DNA from: JBBSBY01 sp038250835
Lineage (GTDB): Bacteria; Desulfobacterota; Desulfomonilia; Desulfomonilales; Desulfomonilaceae
NCBI GenBank assembly: GCA_038250835.1
Contig: JBBSBY010000043.1
Coordinates: forward strand, 1 to 28,518
Direction: 5' to 3'
Length of the DNA stretch: 28,518 bases
How positions within the stretch are numbered: position 1 is the stretch's first letter; the number at the start of each line of letters is the position of its first letter. Positions 15,238-23,857 of the stretch are shown piece after piece. The translations under genes were made by a program, and so were the position numbers. The notes under the pieces were generated by a model. It was given only the letters and a program-made list of their open reading frames with translations. It had not been told where the DNA came from and ran no database searches.

Positions 15238-16236
15238 TTACCATAAACTTTGGAAAAGTTTATCATCCGCTCCATTGGAACGTTCGGCAATTGTCGATTT
15301 TTTTTGCGATGGCGCTTGAGCGGTTACGGCAGGAGGGTTATCTTCAGACGGCTTCTTGACTGGAGGTTTTTGGATTGGAAAATCACCGCGCGCAAGACGC
15401 TCCAACATGGGCTGGTCTATTATTATACAGTAGGATCCTACCTGCATTGTGTGAAAAACGGCCTCAGCGTCCTGCCAATCCAATCCGAGACATCCGTGGG
15501 TTAGTCGACCGCCGGTAGCTTCTGCGTAATGAATATAGCGCGTTCCATCAAAGACCAGTTTGTAGCGGAAAAAGCCCGGCACTCGTCGGTCTTCCCATTT
15601 TTTGGGAATTGGTTCCCCTTCTTCACGAAAGTACCAATCAGGCCTGATCCAATCATCGACAGGGAGTTTGCTCTTGATGGGAAATACTCCTACCGGTGTT
15701 TCAAAGGCGCCCACCTCGGTTTTTCCTTTTCCAATTGCTACGGGACCTATCCGCAGGAGCCTCCCATTCCCATCGAAAAGATAAAACTGCAGATTACGTT
15801 TATCCATAATTACAAATGATTTTCCATTCCGATTCTTAGAAACCAAAGCTGCGATTTGGCGAGCTTCAGCCATGACACTTTGGACTTGGCCTTCATCTTG
15901 AATTCGATGACCATAGTAATTCGGATATGCGTTCTGATTCATTTGCTGCGGCATCTGTTGGATTGGTTGTCCGCCACCTTGATTCCGGGCGCGTTCCACC
16001 TGTTCTCGCAATATCATCTCAGCGTCACGAGGATCATACTGCAAATCAGCTATTGGATGATTACGACCGTAGTAATATTCATATCCCCTTTGAGCCGGAA
16101 CTTGTTGTTGGTCATATTGAGGATAATAGTTGTCGTAATACTGGGCATTGACGGGCGAAGAGATGAAAAAACCCACAAACGCCAACAGTAGGCATTCCCA
16201 TATATTACTTCGAGTTATGGTTTTCTTCTCCCGCAT
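15238..16236 (-). CDS. L,D-transpeptidase (YkuD domain) with Tyr/Gln-rich N-terminal linker
   Basis: A 332-residue periplasmic enzyme expected to make 3-3 peptidoglycan cross-links or to attach proteins to the wall. The signal peptide is cut after about A31 (SSPVNA-QYY). A Tyr/Gln/Pro-rich segment (32-115) follows, then the YkuD domain from about 139 to 274 with H236 and the active-site TH247-G-C249. The usual Arg after the Cys (HGCxR) is replaced by Gly (HGCLGL), which is unusual. The C-terminus is a Pro/Lys-rich tail. AAGGAG lies 11 bases from the ATG, and a near-consensus promoter sits 60 bases upstream. It is the first gene of a four-gene minus operon. Confidence 0.87.
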   Translation of the reverse strand: MREKKTITRSNIWECLLLAFVGFFISSPVNAQYYDNYYPQYDQQQVPAQRGYEYYYGRNHPIADLQYDPRDAEMILREQVERARNQGGGQPIQQMPQQMNQNAYPNYYGHRIQDEGQVQSVMAEARQIAALVSKNRNGKSFVIMDKRNLQFYLFDGNGRLLRIGPVAIGKGKTEVGAFETPVGVFPIKSKLPVDDWIRPDWYFREEGEPIPKKWEDRRVPGFFRYKLVFDGTRYIHYAEATGGRLTHGCLGLDWQDAEAVFHTMQVGSYCIIIDQPMLERLARGDFPIQKPPVKKPSEDNPPAVTAQAPSQKKSTIAERSNGADDKLFQSLW

Positions 16237-16275
16237 CGGCTCGAAAACTCCTTCATTTCGTTGAAATCGCTTTCA

Positions 16276-16304
16276 CCTATAGATCAAAACCAGGTTGGTG
16301 TCAA
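16276..16304 (-). promoter_or_regulatory. Sigma-70 promoter of the L,D-transpeptidase operon
   Basis: On the minus strand, TTGACA (16299-16304) and TATAGG (16276-16281) are separated by exactly 17 bases. The -35 is a perfect consensus. It faces the L,D-transpeptidase gene and lies between it and the end of the response-regulator gene. Confidence 0.72.
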
Positions 16305-16415
16305 TCTAAGGACCTGCGATAATATAGAGGATAAATGAATCAAAATAAGCTTTCTATTTGAATCGGCAAATACCTGTTGAGGCAAAATTGGATAGTCCGC
16401 AGTCCCTTCAGCTTC

Positions 16416-17768
16416 TTACAACAACCTGTATTTTTTCATTTTATACTGAAGATTACTGCGCGAAAGCCCAAGGGACTTTGCGGCTTGAGCCTGCACGTTT
16501 CCGGCATTTTTAAGGGCGTCACGAATGATCGTCTCTTCAATCTCTTCCAATGTATCGGCAAGACTCTTGGCGCCTGAATACACAGAGGCGGCCGGCGAAT
16601 CGTTCTTGGACTTTTGAAGTTCGGAAGGTAAGTCCCGAAAGGTTATTTTTGTCCCGGAACAAAGCACGAGGGTTCGTTCTATAACATGCTCAAGTTCTCT
16701 GACGTTACCTGGCCATGAATAGTTTGATAAGGCTGTCATTACGTCGGGGTCCACATCCAGGATTTCACGATTCAATTTAATGGAATATTTATCCAGAAAA
16801 TGCGCGGTTAAAAGAGGAATGTCCGATAATCGTTCTCTTAACGGGGGCAGTTCAATATAAACAACTTTTAATCGGAAGAACAAATCTCCTCTAAAGCGAC
16901 CGGCGGCTACTTCTTCTTTCAAATTCTTGTTAGTGGCGGTAATGATTCTCACGTCCACTTTGATGTCCTTGTTACCACCGACTCTCTGAAATTCTTGTTC
17001 CTGCAAAACTCGAAGCAATTTTGATTGCAGGTTTAGGGACATGTCCCCGACTTCATCCAGAAACAAGGCGCCAAGATCAGCCGATTCAAATTTACCGATT
17101 TTCATAGAGGTTGCGCCGGTGAATGCGCCCTTTTCGTACCCAAACATTTCAGATTCCAGCAAATGTTCGCTCACTGCCGCGCAATTCAGAGAAACGAAAG
17201 GCATGGCCGCCCTGGAACTTGCCTTGTGTATGGCTTTGGCCACCAACTCCTTGCCTGTGCCGGATTCACCTGAAATTAAAACAGTAGTCGTGGTATCCGC
17301 CACACGTCGTATAATATCAAAGATACGTCGCATGGGCTCCGAAGCGCCGATTATTTCGCCCGGATTGGCTCCATCGCCAGCTAAGAGACGCCGGCCGGTT
17401 ACGAGCGAACGTTTTTCTACTCCTCGTGCCACAGCCCTTTTCACATCATTATTGTTGAACGGCTTCTGAATATGATCCAAAGCTCCTTTTTTCATGGCGC
17501 TCACGGCTTGGTCCACTTGAGCGTAAGCCGTCATAAGTATCACCGGAAGCTCTGCGTCTATTTCATTAATCTTGTCAAGCAACTCCATTCCCGACATTCC
17601 CGGCATTTTTATATCGGAAAGCACAGTGTCAATTGCATTGTTTCGGATCAATTGCAAGGCTTCAGCCACTGATGAGGCGGTTAACACATCATAACCCTCA
17701 TCAAGGAGTAGATCTTCCAAAACGACCAGATAATTTTTTTCATCATCAACGACTAAGACAGTGCTCAT
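16416..17768 (-). CDS. NtrC-family sigma-54-dependent response regulator
   Basis: A 450-residue transcriptional activator of sigma-54 promoters. The receiver domain covers about 1-118 with phospho-acceptor D52, acidic D8/D9 and K102. The AAA+ domain has Walker A GESGTGKE (167-174), the sigma-54-contacting GAFTGA loop (214-219), Walker B LFLDE (235-239), and the later RFRGDLFFRL and YSWPGNVRELEH motifs. The C-terminal Fis-type HTH is at about 424-450 (AAKSLGLSRSNLQYKMKK). It starts eight bases after the kinase gene. Targets are not visible; no convincing sigma-54 promoter was seen in the window. Confidence 0.95.
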   Translation of the reverse strand: MSTVLVVDDEKNYLVVLEDLLLDEGYDVLTASSVAEALQLIRNNAIDTVLSDIKMPGMSGMELLDKINEIDAELPVILMTAYAQVDQAVSAMKKGALDHIQKPFNNNDVKRAVARGVEKRSLVTGRRLLAGDGANPGEIIGASEPMRRIFDIIRRVADTTTTVLISGESGTGKELVAKAIHKASSRAAMPFVSLNCAAVSEHLLESEMFGYEKGAFTGATSMKIGKFESADLGALFLDEVGDMSLNLQSKLLRVLQEQEFQRVGGNKDIKVDVRIITATNKNLKEEVAAGRFRGDLFFRLKVVYIELPPLRERLSDIPLLTAHFLDKYSIKLNREILDVDPDVMTALSNYSWPGNVRELEHVIERTLVLCSGTKITFRDLPSELQKSKNDSPAASVYSGAKSLADTLEEIEETIIRDALKNAGNVQAQAAKSLGLSRSNLQYKMKKYRLL

Positions 17769-17776
17769 AAATGCTC

Positions 17777-19210
17777 TCAGCCAACCGCTTGTGCGGAAAT
17801 AGATATTGCGCGAGGCAGCCGAAGCGAGAACGCGGTTCCCGCGCCTTCAGGGCTATTGACTTTGATTGCGCCTGAATGTGCGGATATTATGTTATGGACC
17901 ACAGATAAACCTAATCCCGTACCCATATCATTGGTGGTAAAAAAAGGAGTAAATATTTTTTGAATATTAGTGGGATCAATCCCTGAACCCGTATCGGTAA
18001 AGACAATTTCAATCGTCTCTTTCTCCTGGTCGATGTCAACGGAGAACTCTCCACCTTCAGGCATAGCTTCAAACGCATTAATGGCTATATTCAGAAAAGC
18101 CTGGTAAAGCAAATCCGAATCCCCCTCCACAAGAGGATCGAAAGCTATTGGACTATCTATCCAAGTTATAGCACGCTCCTTGATCTCTTCACTCAAATTA
18201 TCCCTGACGCGATAAATAACATCGCGAATGTCTACGGCGCTCAATTGAGGAGACCTCGGTCGAGCAAATTCGAGGAAATCCGTTAAAATACCGCTCAATC
18301 TGGTGGTTTCCTCTAGAATAACCCCGCATAGCTTACGTATTCGAGAAGGGTCAGGATTGCTTTTCCTGACGAGCATTTCAGCGGACGATTTGATAATTCC
18401 CAGAGGATTGCGGATTTCATGGGCCACAGTCGCAATCATCTGACCGATTGAAGCGAGCTTTTCAGACTGCTGCAACTGCTCCTCAAGTTTTTTTTGCCGG
18501 CTACCCCTTTCCAGCAGCATCCGTTCGCCGCGACGAACAATTAAAGTTAATGTCACGAATAAAAACGTCATCAGACCTGCCGACACTAGAATAATAGCCA
18601 TGACGGACTGTTGCGCGGCAATATATTGATCCGTGACGTCTTGGCTAATCTCCAGTACTCCATAAATTCCGCCAAGCATCCAGTAGTTACCCGTCACTTC
18701 GCGTAAGGGATAATAAGTTACCGTTAAGCGACTATCCATCCATCTATTTTGTGGAGATTTTTCCTCCGCTATTACGGTTTTGTCCTTGCCGTTGAAAGCC
18801 TCGTCAATGGATGAATTAGGGGGCTCAAACTTGCCGATCAAGTCGTAATCAGTGCTGTACGCAATTTTCCTGTTCTTATCTATTACCTTTATACGTCTGA
18901 TTTTGAGTCCATAGGTGAAATCTTTAATTAAAGAATCAAGGGCGCCGAATTGGTCCCACTTCTGCAAATCCATTTGAGCGCCACGAGCTTTCAGTGGAGC
19001 ATAAAATCCTGTAAAAATATTATAATTAAGATTTTCTGCCAGCAGGCGAGCGTAATTTTCCGAATTCTTCAACAGAGCGCTGATATTCCCCGTATAAAGA
19101 AAAGCGCTCAACAAAAAAGTAACTACGGCAATAACCAAAAAGCCGGAGATCAAAAAGTATTTTTGTAGTCTGAATGGTCCGCCGTTCGCGTGACCGTTCA
19201 ATTTCAGCAT
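17777..19210 (-). CDS. Membrane sensor histidine kinase
   Basis: A 477-residue inner-membrane kinase. TM1 is about 18-40 and TM2 about 202-226; between them is a periplasmic sensor domain of about 160 residues, probably PAS/Cache-like (IRRIKVIDKNRKIAYSTD, GIYGVLEISQDVTD). A short coiled linker (EEQLQQSEKLASIGQMIA) leads to the DHp domain with H264 in VAHEIRNPLG. The ATPase domain has LNIAINAFEAMPEGG (N box), DTGSGID, FTPFFTTNDMGTGLGL. This is the NtrB/AtoS-like type that pairs with NtrC-family regulators, and such a regulator follows by eight bases. The signal is unknown. Confidence 0.94.
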   Translation of the reverse strand: MLKLNGHANGGPFRLQKYFLISGFLVIAVVTFLLSAFLYTGNISALLKNSENYARLLAENLNYNIFTGFYAPLKARGAQMDLQKWDQFGALDSLIKDFTYGLKIRRIKVIDKNRKIAYSTDYDLIGKFEPPNSSIDEAFNGKDKTVIAEEKSPQNRWMDSRLTVTYYPLREVTGNYWMLGGIYGVLEISQDVTDQYIAAQQSVMAIILVSAGLMTFLFVTLTLIVRRGERMLLERGSRQKKLEEQLQQSEKLASIGQMIATVAHEIRNPLGIIKSSAEMLVRKSNPDPSRIRKLCGVILEETTRLSGILTDFLEFARPRSPQLSAVDIRDVIYRVRDNLSEEIKERAITWIDSPIAFDPLVEGDSDLLYQAFLNIAINAFEAMPEGGEFSVDIDQEKETIEIVFTDTGSGIDPTNIQKIFTPFFTTNDMGTGLGLSVVHNIISAHSGAIKVNSPEGAGTAFSLRLPRAISISAQAVG

Positions 19211-19610
19211 TCTATAGTATCTCCGTCAAAGGCGCCGGCCTGAGTTCCACATGGTCCCATATAGCATTAAGAAGACTTTAGGTAAAGAGTGAGACTCGTC
19301 GAACAGCTTCAAACAACAAAATGGAATGTGTCTTGACGGACTTAAATCGGGACGTGAGAAGTTTTAAGGACCTTCGGACTCAGCAATCAGTCCTATCCTA
19401 AATTATTCTTTATACATCAGCTAAGATATGGTTGTCTTACGAGAACGTGACATCATCATCTGTGAGCAATTGGTTCTCAAATTAGCTATAATGGAATTGT
19501 GCACGGCGGACATGTCCATTCACGGCTTTACATATAGATTATCTAATGCTAACAATCACAGGTGGTCGGTCAACAGTTCGCAATTAACGCTTTTTCGAGC
19601 GGAGGCGTCT
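19211..19610. other. Gap between the divergent kinase gene and small exported-protein gene
   Basis: No gene is supported. Open frame upstream of 19611 continues to 19428 but is not protein-like. A consensus -10 hexamer TATAAT at 19487-19492 faces the exported-protein gene but has no good -35 at the right distance. The kinase promoter candidate is listed separately. Confidence 0.45.
19258..19286 (-). promoter_or_regulatory. Possible promoter of the kinase/response-regulator operon
   Basis: On the minus strand, TTTACC (19281-19286) and TATATG (19258-19263) are spaced by 17 bases, four of six consensus positions each. The distance to the kinase ATG is about 48 bases. Confidence 0.4.
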
Positions 19611-20132
19611 ATGGTTTCAGCAAATTGTATAAGATTGTTTTTTGCTTTTCTATTAGTTTGTATGTCCATGTCTCTCAGCATGGCCCAAGACTCAGATATT
19701 AATCTTCAAAATGAAAACTCCTCCGAGCAAAATGAAAATTACGATAGATATATTGATATAAAAATACCGCAAGGATTTGTCGCTGAAAATGTTGAGGAGT
19801 CCGGAATACATAAATGGAAAAAAGATTCAGCGGAAATATACTTAATTATCGGTGACTTGTTTTCCAGCGCCAAGACGACTTTTGACTCACTGAAAGAGGG
19901 CGCCAAGGCAAACAGCAAAATAGAAGTGGTCCAGGATCTTAAATTACAAGGAGGTCAAGCATTTATGTACAAGGAAAAGCCCTCTGACGATCCTGGAAGA
20001 TTGAGAATGTGGCGAATTATCATTGTGACTAAAGATAAAATGATGACAATTGATCTGTCGGCGCCCACTAAAGACTTCCCCAATTTTATCAACGATTTTT
20101 CCTCTGCCGCCAATTCGATTAAACTGAAATAA
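19611..20132 (+). CDS. Small exported protein of unknown function
   Basis: A 173-residue protein with a classical signal peptide (MVSANCIRLFFAFLLVCMSM, cut near SMA-QDS at about residue 25). The mature part has an Asn/Glu-rich stretch (QNENSSEQNENYDRY), then a compact domain (IPQGFVAENVEESGIHKWKK, RMWRIIIVTKDKMMTIDLSAP) that resembles secreted beta-sheet domains that measure or bind small ligands, but no family was recognised. The start is ATG 19611, with GGAGG six bases upstream and the signal peptide directly after it; a longer frame back to 19428 would place the signal peptide internally. It stops 11 bases before selA, so the two may be co-transcribed. Confidence 0.75.
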   Translation: MVSANCIRLFFAFLLVCMSMSLSMAQDSDINLQNENSSEQNENYDRYIDIKIPQGFVAENVEESGIHKWKKDSAEIYLIIGDLFSSAKTTFDSLKEGAKANSKIEVVQDLKLQGGQAFMYKEKPSDDPGRLRMWRIIIVTKDKMMTIDLSAPTKDFPNFINDFSSAANSIKLK

Positions 20133-20143
20133 CCTGGTTGCTT

Positions 20144-21559
20144 ATGACGGACAAAAATCAATTATTGCGATCCTTGCCTTCAGTTGACAAACTATTTCGA
20201 GATCCGGCGTTTGAACATTTAAACAAGCTGTATGCCCATGATTTGTTAAAAAAAATAGTGACCAAGGTACTAGATGGGCTCCGCTCCCGTATATTATGCA
20301 ATACGATTTCGGCCGAGTATTGCACTTCTGAGCAAATTGTTCGAGAAGTTAAAGAAGCGGCGTATCAGGCTCTGGGGCCCAAGCTCAAAAAAGTGATAAA
20401 CGCAACAGGGGTCATTGTCCATACCAATTTAGGTCGATCACCTTTGTCTGAAAAAGTAGCCAGGAGGATAGCCGAAATTGCGACGGTTTATTCAAACCTG
20501 GAATACAACTTGGACTTGGGCAAACGAGGAGAGCGTAATGCTCATCTGAAAAACCTCATGAAAGAGTTGACCGGCGCGGAAGCGGCTTTAGCCGTCAATA
20601 ATAACGCTGCTGCGGTGCTATTGGCGTTATCCAGCTTGGCGCCTGGAAAAGAAGTGATCGTCTCCCGTGGAGAATTGATAGAAATCGGTGGTTCCTTTAG
20701 AGTTCCTGACGTAATGAAGCGCTCAGGCAGCATACTAAAAGAAGTTGGAACCACGAACAGAACTCATCCTAAGGATTATAGAGAAGCAATTAATGAGAAT
20801 ACGGCGTTGATTCTCAAGGTTCATACGAGCAATTATCGCATTGTGGGATTCACGCGGGAAGTGGAACTCGATGAACTCGCTGAGATTGGTAAAGAATATT
20901 ATATCCCCACGATGATGGATCTTGGTAGCGGATGCCTTGTGGATTTGTCTAAATTTGGTCTGGCTGAAGAAGTAACCGTGCAGGCGGTGCTCTCCAAGGG
21001 CATAGATGTTGTAAGTTTTAGTGGAGACAAGCTTCTTGGCGGTCCTCAAGCAGGTATCTTAGCCGGGAGAAGTGATCTTATTGAAACGATGCGTGTAAAC
21101 CCCTTAGCGCGCGCTCTTAGAATGGATAAACTCACGTTAGCCGGCCTTGAAGCTACCCTTGAAGAATACGTGAGCCCTGAAGGTCCATTCGATAGTATAC
21201 CAACTATCCAGATGATCAGCGCAAGTCCGGAGCAGCTTCAAGACTCAGCGGAAGCTCTTGCGAACGCCGTCAAAGCAGAGGTGGGATCAAACATCGAGGT
21301 GAGCATCGAAAAAGGAGTCGGGCGGGTCGGTGGAGGGGCGCTTCCATTGAGCGATCTTCCTGGACCTCGGGTGGCTGTTAGGCTAAGAAATATGTCCGCC
21401 GCTCGCGTAGAGGCTGAGCTGCGGCGGGGCATTCCGCCGGTGATAGTTCTCACGAAGGACGATGCAATTATGCTGGATGCTCGGGGATTTCGAGCCGGAG
21501 ACTCGGCAATTGTTCCAAAACTAATTGCGTCTGCGATATCACGCTCTGAACGCTCTTAA
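20144..21559 (+). CDS. selA: L-seryl-tRNA(Sec) selenium transferase
   Basis: A 471-residue PLP enzyme that converts seryl-tRNA(Sec) to selenocysteyl-tRNA(Sec) using selenophosphate; it acts as a decamer. Marks are INATGVIVHTNLGRSPLS near 87-104, NLEYNLDLGKRGER near 118, AALAVNNNAAAVLLALSSLA near 146, and the PLP lysine K296 in SFSGDKLLGGPQAG. The ATG at 20144 is preferred; an in-frame TTG at 20138 is two codons upstream and neither has a strong ribosome binding site. selB and the selenocysteine tRNA are not in the window. Presence of selA implies that the organism makes selenoproteins. A radical SAM gene follows by 46 bases. Confidence 0.95.
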   Translation: MTDKNQLLRSLPSVDKLFRDPAFEHLNKLYAHDLLKKIVTKVLDGLRSRILCNTISAEYCTSEQIVREVKEAAYQALGPKLKKVINATGVIVHTNLGRSPLSEKVARRIAEIATVYSNLEYNLDLGKRGERNAHLKNLMKELTGAEAALAVNNNAAAVLLALSSLAPGKEVIVSRGELIEIGGSFRVPDVMKRSGSILKEVGTTNRTHPKDYREAINENTALILKVHTSNYRIVGFTREVELDELAEIGKEYYIPTMMDLGSGCLVDLSKFGLAEEVTVQAVLSKGIDVVSFSGDKLLGGPQAGILAGRSDLIETMRVNPLARALRMDKLTLAGLEATLEEYVSPEGPFDSIPTIQMISASPEQLQDSAEALANAVKAEVGSNIEVSIEKGVGRVGGGALPLSDLPGPRVAVRLRNMSAARVEAELRRGIPPVIVLTKDDAIMLDARGFRAGDSAIVPKLIASAISRSERS

Positions 21560-21605
21560 TCTTTAATTAGAATTATCGTCCCATCCATATAGAAGGCGCT
21601 CTTTA

Positions 21606-23234
21606 ATGCCGTACAACCGTGGCCCAGTACGTAGGAAAGAATGGGGCGTAGCCATACCCATTGCTCTTGTGTATCCCAACAGCTTTAAGGTGGGCATGGG
21701 CAATCTTGGCTTCCAATTTATTTATCAATATCTGCATTCTCATCCTTCATATATCCCTGAGCGATTCTTTCTACTTGATTCCCCTACCAAAGAGCCCCTT
21801 TCAATCGAATCCAGCCGTAGTCTTAGGGATTTTGCCGTCATTGCTTTCGCGCTACCTTTCGAGAACGACTACGCAGCCGTGCCTGCATTTCTTCGAGCCG
21901 CCGGAGCGCCGGTCCTCAGCGTTCATCGAGGACCGTCTGACCCCTTGATAGTTGCCGGCGGAGTATCTATATCAATAAATCCTGAGCCTCTCGCGGCTTT
22001 CATGGATTTGATTCACATTGGCGAAATTGGGCCTGAAATTGTTAGTTTGTTTGATCAACTCCCGGATGTTTTAGCCTCGAAAACAAGAGCAGCCTTATTC
22101 GAAAAATTAAGGCATATTCCAGGACTCTACATACCCTCTGTTTATAAGTTTGTTTTTGATCGTGAGGGAATTATTCAAGATATCAAATTTGAATCAGGAT
22201 TTCCGGAAAAGGTAAAGGCAATAAAAAGACGTTCAAATGACGTAGTGATCCCCGCCTCTGTCTTTTTTACGCCGGAAGCGGAGTTCGGAGACAGTCTGCT
22301 TCTCGAAATTAATCGGGGGTGTGGTCGAGGCTGCAATTTCTGCGCAGGCGGATGGATACACTCGCCTTGCAGGTATTCATCCCTTGATGCGCTCAAAGAC
22401 CACTTAGATAGGGCCACAGACAAGGGTCGTGTTGCAGGTCTCATCGGATCGGATCTCGCAGGGCATCCCGCCCTTGAAGAAATCCTGACTTACATCATTA
22501 ATGAGGGGGGAAGGTTTTCGCTTTCTTCAATACGACCTGAGGGTCTATCCCCAAAAATCATTGAACTCGTTGCGGCCACAGGTCAGAAAACCGCTACTCT
22601 GGCCCCTGAAACAGCTTCTAATCGTATGAAGAAGGTCATCGGCAAAAAAATTCCTTCAGAACGATTCTATGAGTTGGTTGAGCGGCTTGTAACCGCCGGC
22701 ATTCCAAATGTTCGGTTCTATTTTATGCTGGGCCTACCAACTGAAACCGATGAAGACGCGGAAGCTATAGCCGAGTTTGTCTTAATAGCCCAGAAAGTCT
22801 TCGTGAACGCTTCCAGAACCAAAGGCGCCATTGGTCATGTAAGTGTGCAAATAAATCCGTTTGTGCCGAAACCTTGGACTCCCTTTCAGTGGGCGCCCAT
22901 GGCGACAAAGAAGCAAGTTGAATATCGAATCAAAATAATTCGGAAGATTTTGAAAGGAACGTCCAACATAGTTATTCGCGCCGAATCATACAAATCAGCG
23001 TACATCCAAGGCTTTATATCGAGAGCCGACAGGCGCATTGCAAATACACTGGTTAGAGCCTCATTTCCGGGGAGTTGGCCGGCGGCCCTGAAATCATGTG
23101 CATACGATGCTGATTTTTTTGCCTTGCGTGAGAAAGCCGCGGACGAAATACTCCCATGGGACATAACGGATCACGGCATTTCAAAGAAAACGATTAGAAC
23201 CATTTACGAGAAAGCTGTTACACAAGGCGGTTGA
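21606..23234 (+). CDS. B12-binding-type radical SAM protein, no DUF2344 domain
   Basis: A 542-residue paralogue of the radical SAM protein at 2612. The N-terminal domain has the same cobalamin-binding-like pattern (IALVYPNSFKVGMGNLGFQF, PLIVAGGVSISINPEPLAAF). The cluster motif is NRGCGRGCNFCAGG with C239, C243 and C246. The radical SAM barrel continues with TLAPETASNRMKKVIGKK, YFMLGLPTETDED and NPFVPKPWTPFQW, each matching the first protein. It ends near DITDHGISKKTIRTIYEKA and has neither the C-terminal cysteine cluster nor DUF2344. AGAAGG precedes the ATG. It follows selA by 46 bases. Substrate unknown; a link to selenium or tRNA modification is only inference from location. Confidence 0.9.
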   Translation: MPYNRGPVRRKEWGVAIPIALVYPNSFKVGMGNLGFQFIYQYLHSHPSYIPERFFLLDSPTKEPLSIESSRSLRDFAVIAFALPFENDYAAVPAFLRAAGAPVLSVHRGPSDPLIVAGGVSISINPEPLAAFMDLIHIGEIGPEIVSLFDQLPDVLASKTRAALFEKLRHIPGLYIPSVYKFVFDREGIIQDIKFESGFPEKVKAIKRRSNDVVIPASVFFTPEAEFGDSLLLEINRGCGRGCNFCAGGWIHSPCRYSSLDALKDHLDRATDKGRVAGLIGSDLAGHPALEEILTYIINEGGRFSLSSIRPEGLSPKIIELVAATGQKTATLAPETASNRMKKVIGKKIPSERFYELVERLVTAGIPNVRFYFMLGLPTETDEDAEAIAEFVLIAQKVFVNASRTKGAIGHVSVQINPFVPKPWTPFQWAPMATKKQVEYRIKIIRKILKGTSNIVIRAESYKSAYIQGFISRADRRIANTLVRASFPGSWPAALKSCAYDADFFALREKAADEILPWDITDHGISKKTIRTIYEKAVTQGG

Positions 23235-23366
23235 TTTAAGTTTAAGTAAATCTATCTAGTATACGGTGCGTATAAAATTGCGGTGCCACCCGCTTGTCTT
23301 CAGCGCAACAATGTATTCAACACCAACTCTACCTTGCTTCTAAAGAGGCGATTACTTCACGCTCAA

Positions 23367-23396
23367 GGCGCCTGCGCCACTGTAACAACAGGCGCC
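23367..23396. terminator. Hairpin at the convergent ends of the radical SAM and Tyr-rich genes
   Basis: GGCGCCTG (23367-23374) and CAGGCGCC (23389-23396) form an eight-pair stem with a 14-base loop. A second GC-rich hairpin overlaps it (GCGCC/GGCGC up to 23405). The position between two convergent stops supports a terminator role, but there is no T-tract. Confidence 0.45.
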
Positions 23397-23407
23397 GGCC
23401 CGGCGCA

Positions 23408-23716
23408 TTAAAAAGTCCGCAACATATAATCCAATGAACTCTCCGGATTATTGGGACTGCGAATCATCCATTGGTAATCATCCAATCGGTTTTGTCTATC
23501 CCATTGCCGCCACAGCCGTGGATTAGGAGCAAGATAGTATTGGTAGGGATTTGGAGGCGTAGGTCTTCTCGCTCCGCCGTAATAAACACCGGGAGGTCCC
23601 TGCGGGACTTGGGGATAATAGTAATATCCGTAATACTGCGCCGTCGCCATACTTGGTTGAAAGAATACAATGCCGCTCAAAACCACCGTAGCGATTATCG
23701 TAAAAAATATTCTCAT
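23408..23716 (-). CDS. Small Tyr-rich exported protein
   Basis: An unrecognised 102-residue protein. The signal peptide is clear (MRIFFTIIATVVLSGIVFFQ, cut near ATA-QYY at about 26). The mature part starts QYYGYYYYPQ, has a Pro/Tyr-rich region (PPNPYQYYLAPNP), and ends in a Trp/Arg/Asp-rich tail (WRQWDRQNRLDDYQW). AGGGG is seven bases from the ATG. The frame is open upstream through the tRNA-Leu gene to 23833, but that extension (MAELADALDL...) is the translated tRNA and not protein. Its N-terminal mature sequence resembles that of the L,D-transpeptidase at 15238-16236. Confidence 0.75.
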   Translation of the reverse strand: MRIFFTIIATVVLSGIVFFQPSMATAQYYGYYYYPQVPQGPPGVYYGGARRPTPPNPYQYYLAPNPRLWRQWDRQNRLDDYQWMIRSPNNPESSLDYMLRTF

Positions 23717-23754
23717 TTCGTACCCCTGATTAAAAACGAGGAAGGATTGTGAAT

Positions 23755-23839
23755 TGGTGCGAGAGGGGGGACTCGAACCCCCATGGGTCGCCCCGCTGGA
23801 TCCTAAGTCCAGTGCGTCTGCCAATTCCGCCACTCTCGC
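23755..23839 (-). tRNA. tRNA-Leu (anticodon UAG)
   Basis: An 85-base tRNA with a long variable arm, as expected for leucine. Acceptor stem GCGAGAG pairs with CTCTCGC; the discriminator is A and CCA is encoded (23755-23757). The anticodon stem is CTGGA/TCCAG with loop CTTAGGA, giving anticodon TAG. The T arm has GGGGG-TTCGAGT-CCCCC. It reads CUN leucine codons. It is convergent with the radical SAM gene and lies 38 bases upstream of the Tyr-rich gene start. Confidence 0.97.
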
Positions 23840-23857
23840 AAGCGAACAGGTAATACC

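Noticed and set aside
19211..19610. Sigma-54 promoter for the NtrC-type regulator
   Set aside because: No GG/GC pair with the required spacing and flanks (TGGCAC-N5-TTGC type) was found here or elsewhere in the intergenic gaps.
23717..23833. N-terminal extension of the Tyr-rich protein reading MAELADALDLGSSG
   Set aside because: This is the well-known false translation of a tRNA-Leu gene. The real start is ATG 23716 with AGGGG upstream and a signal peptide.
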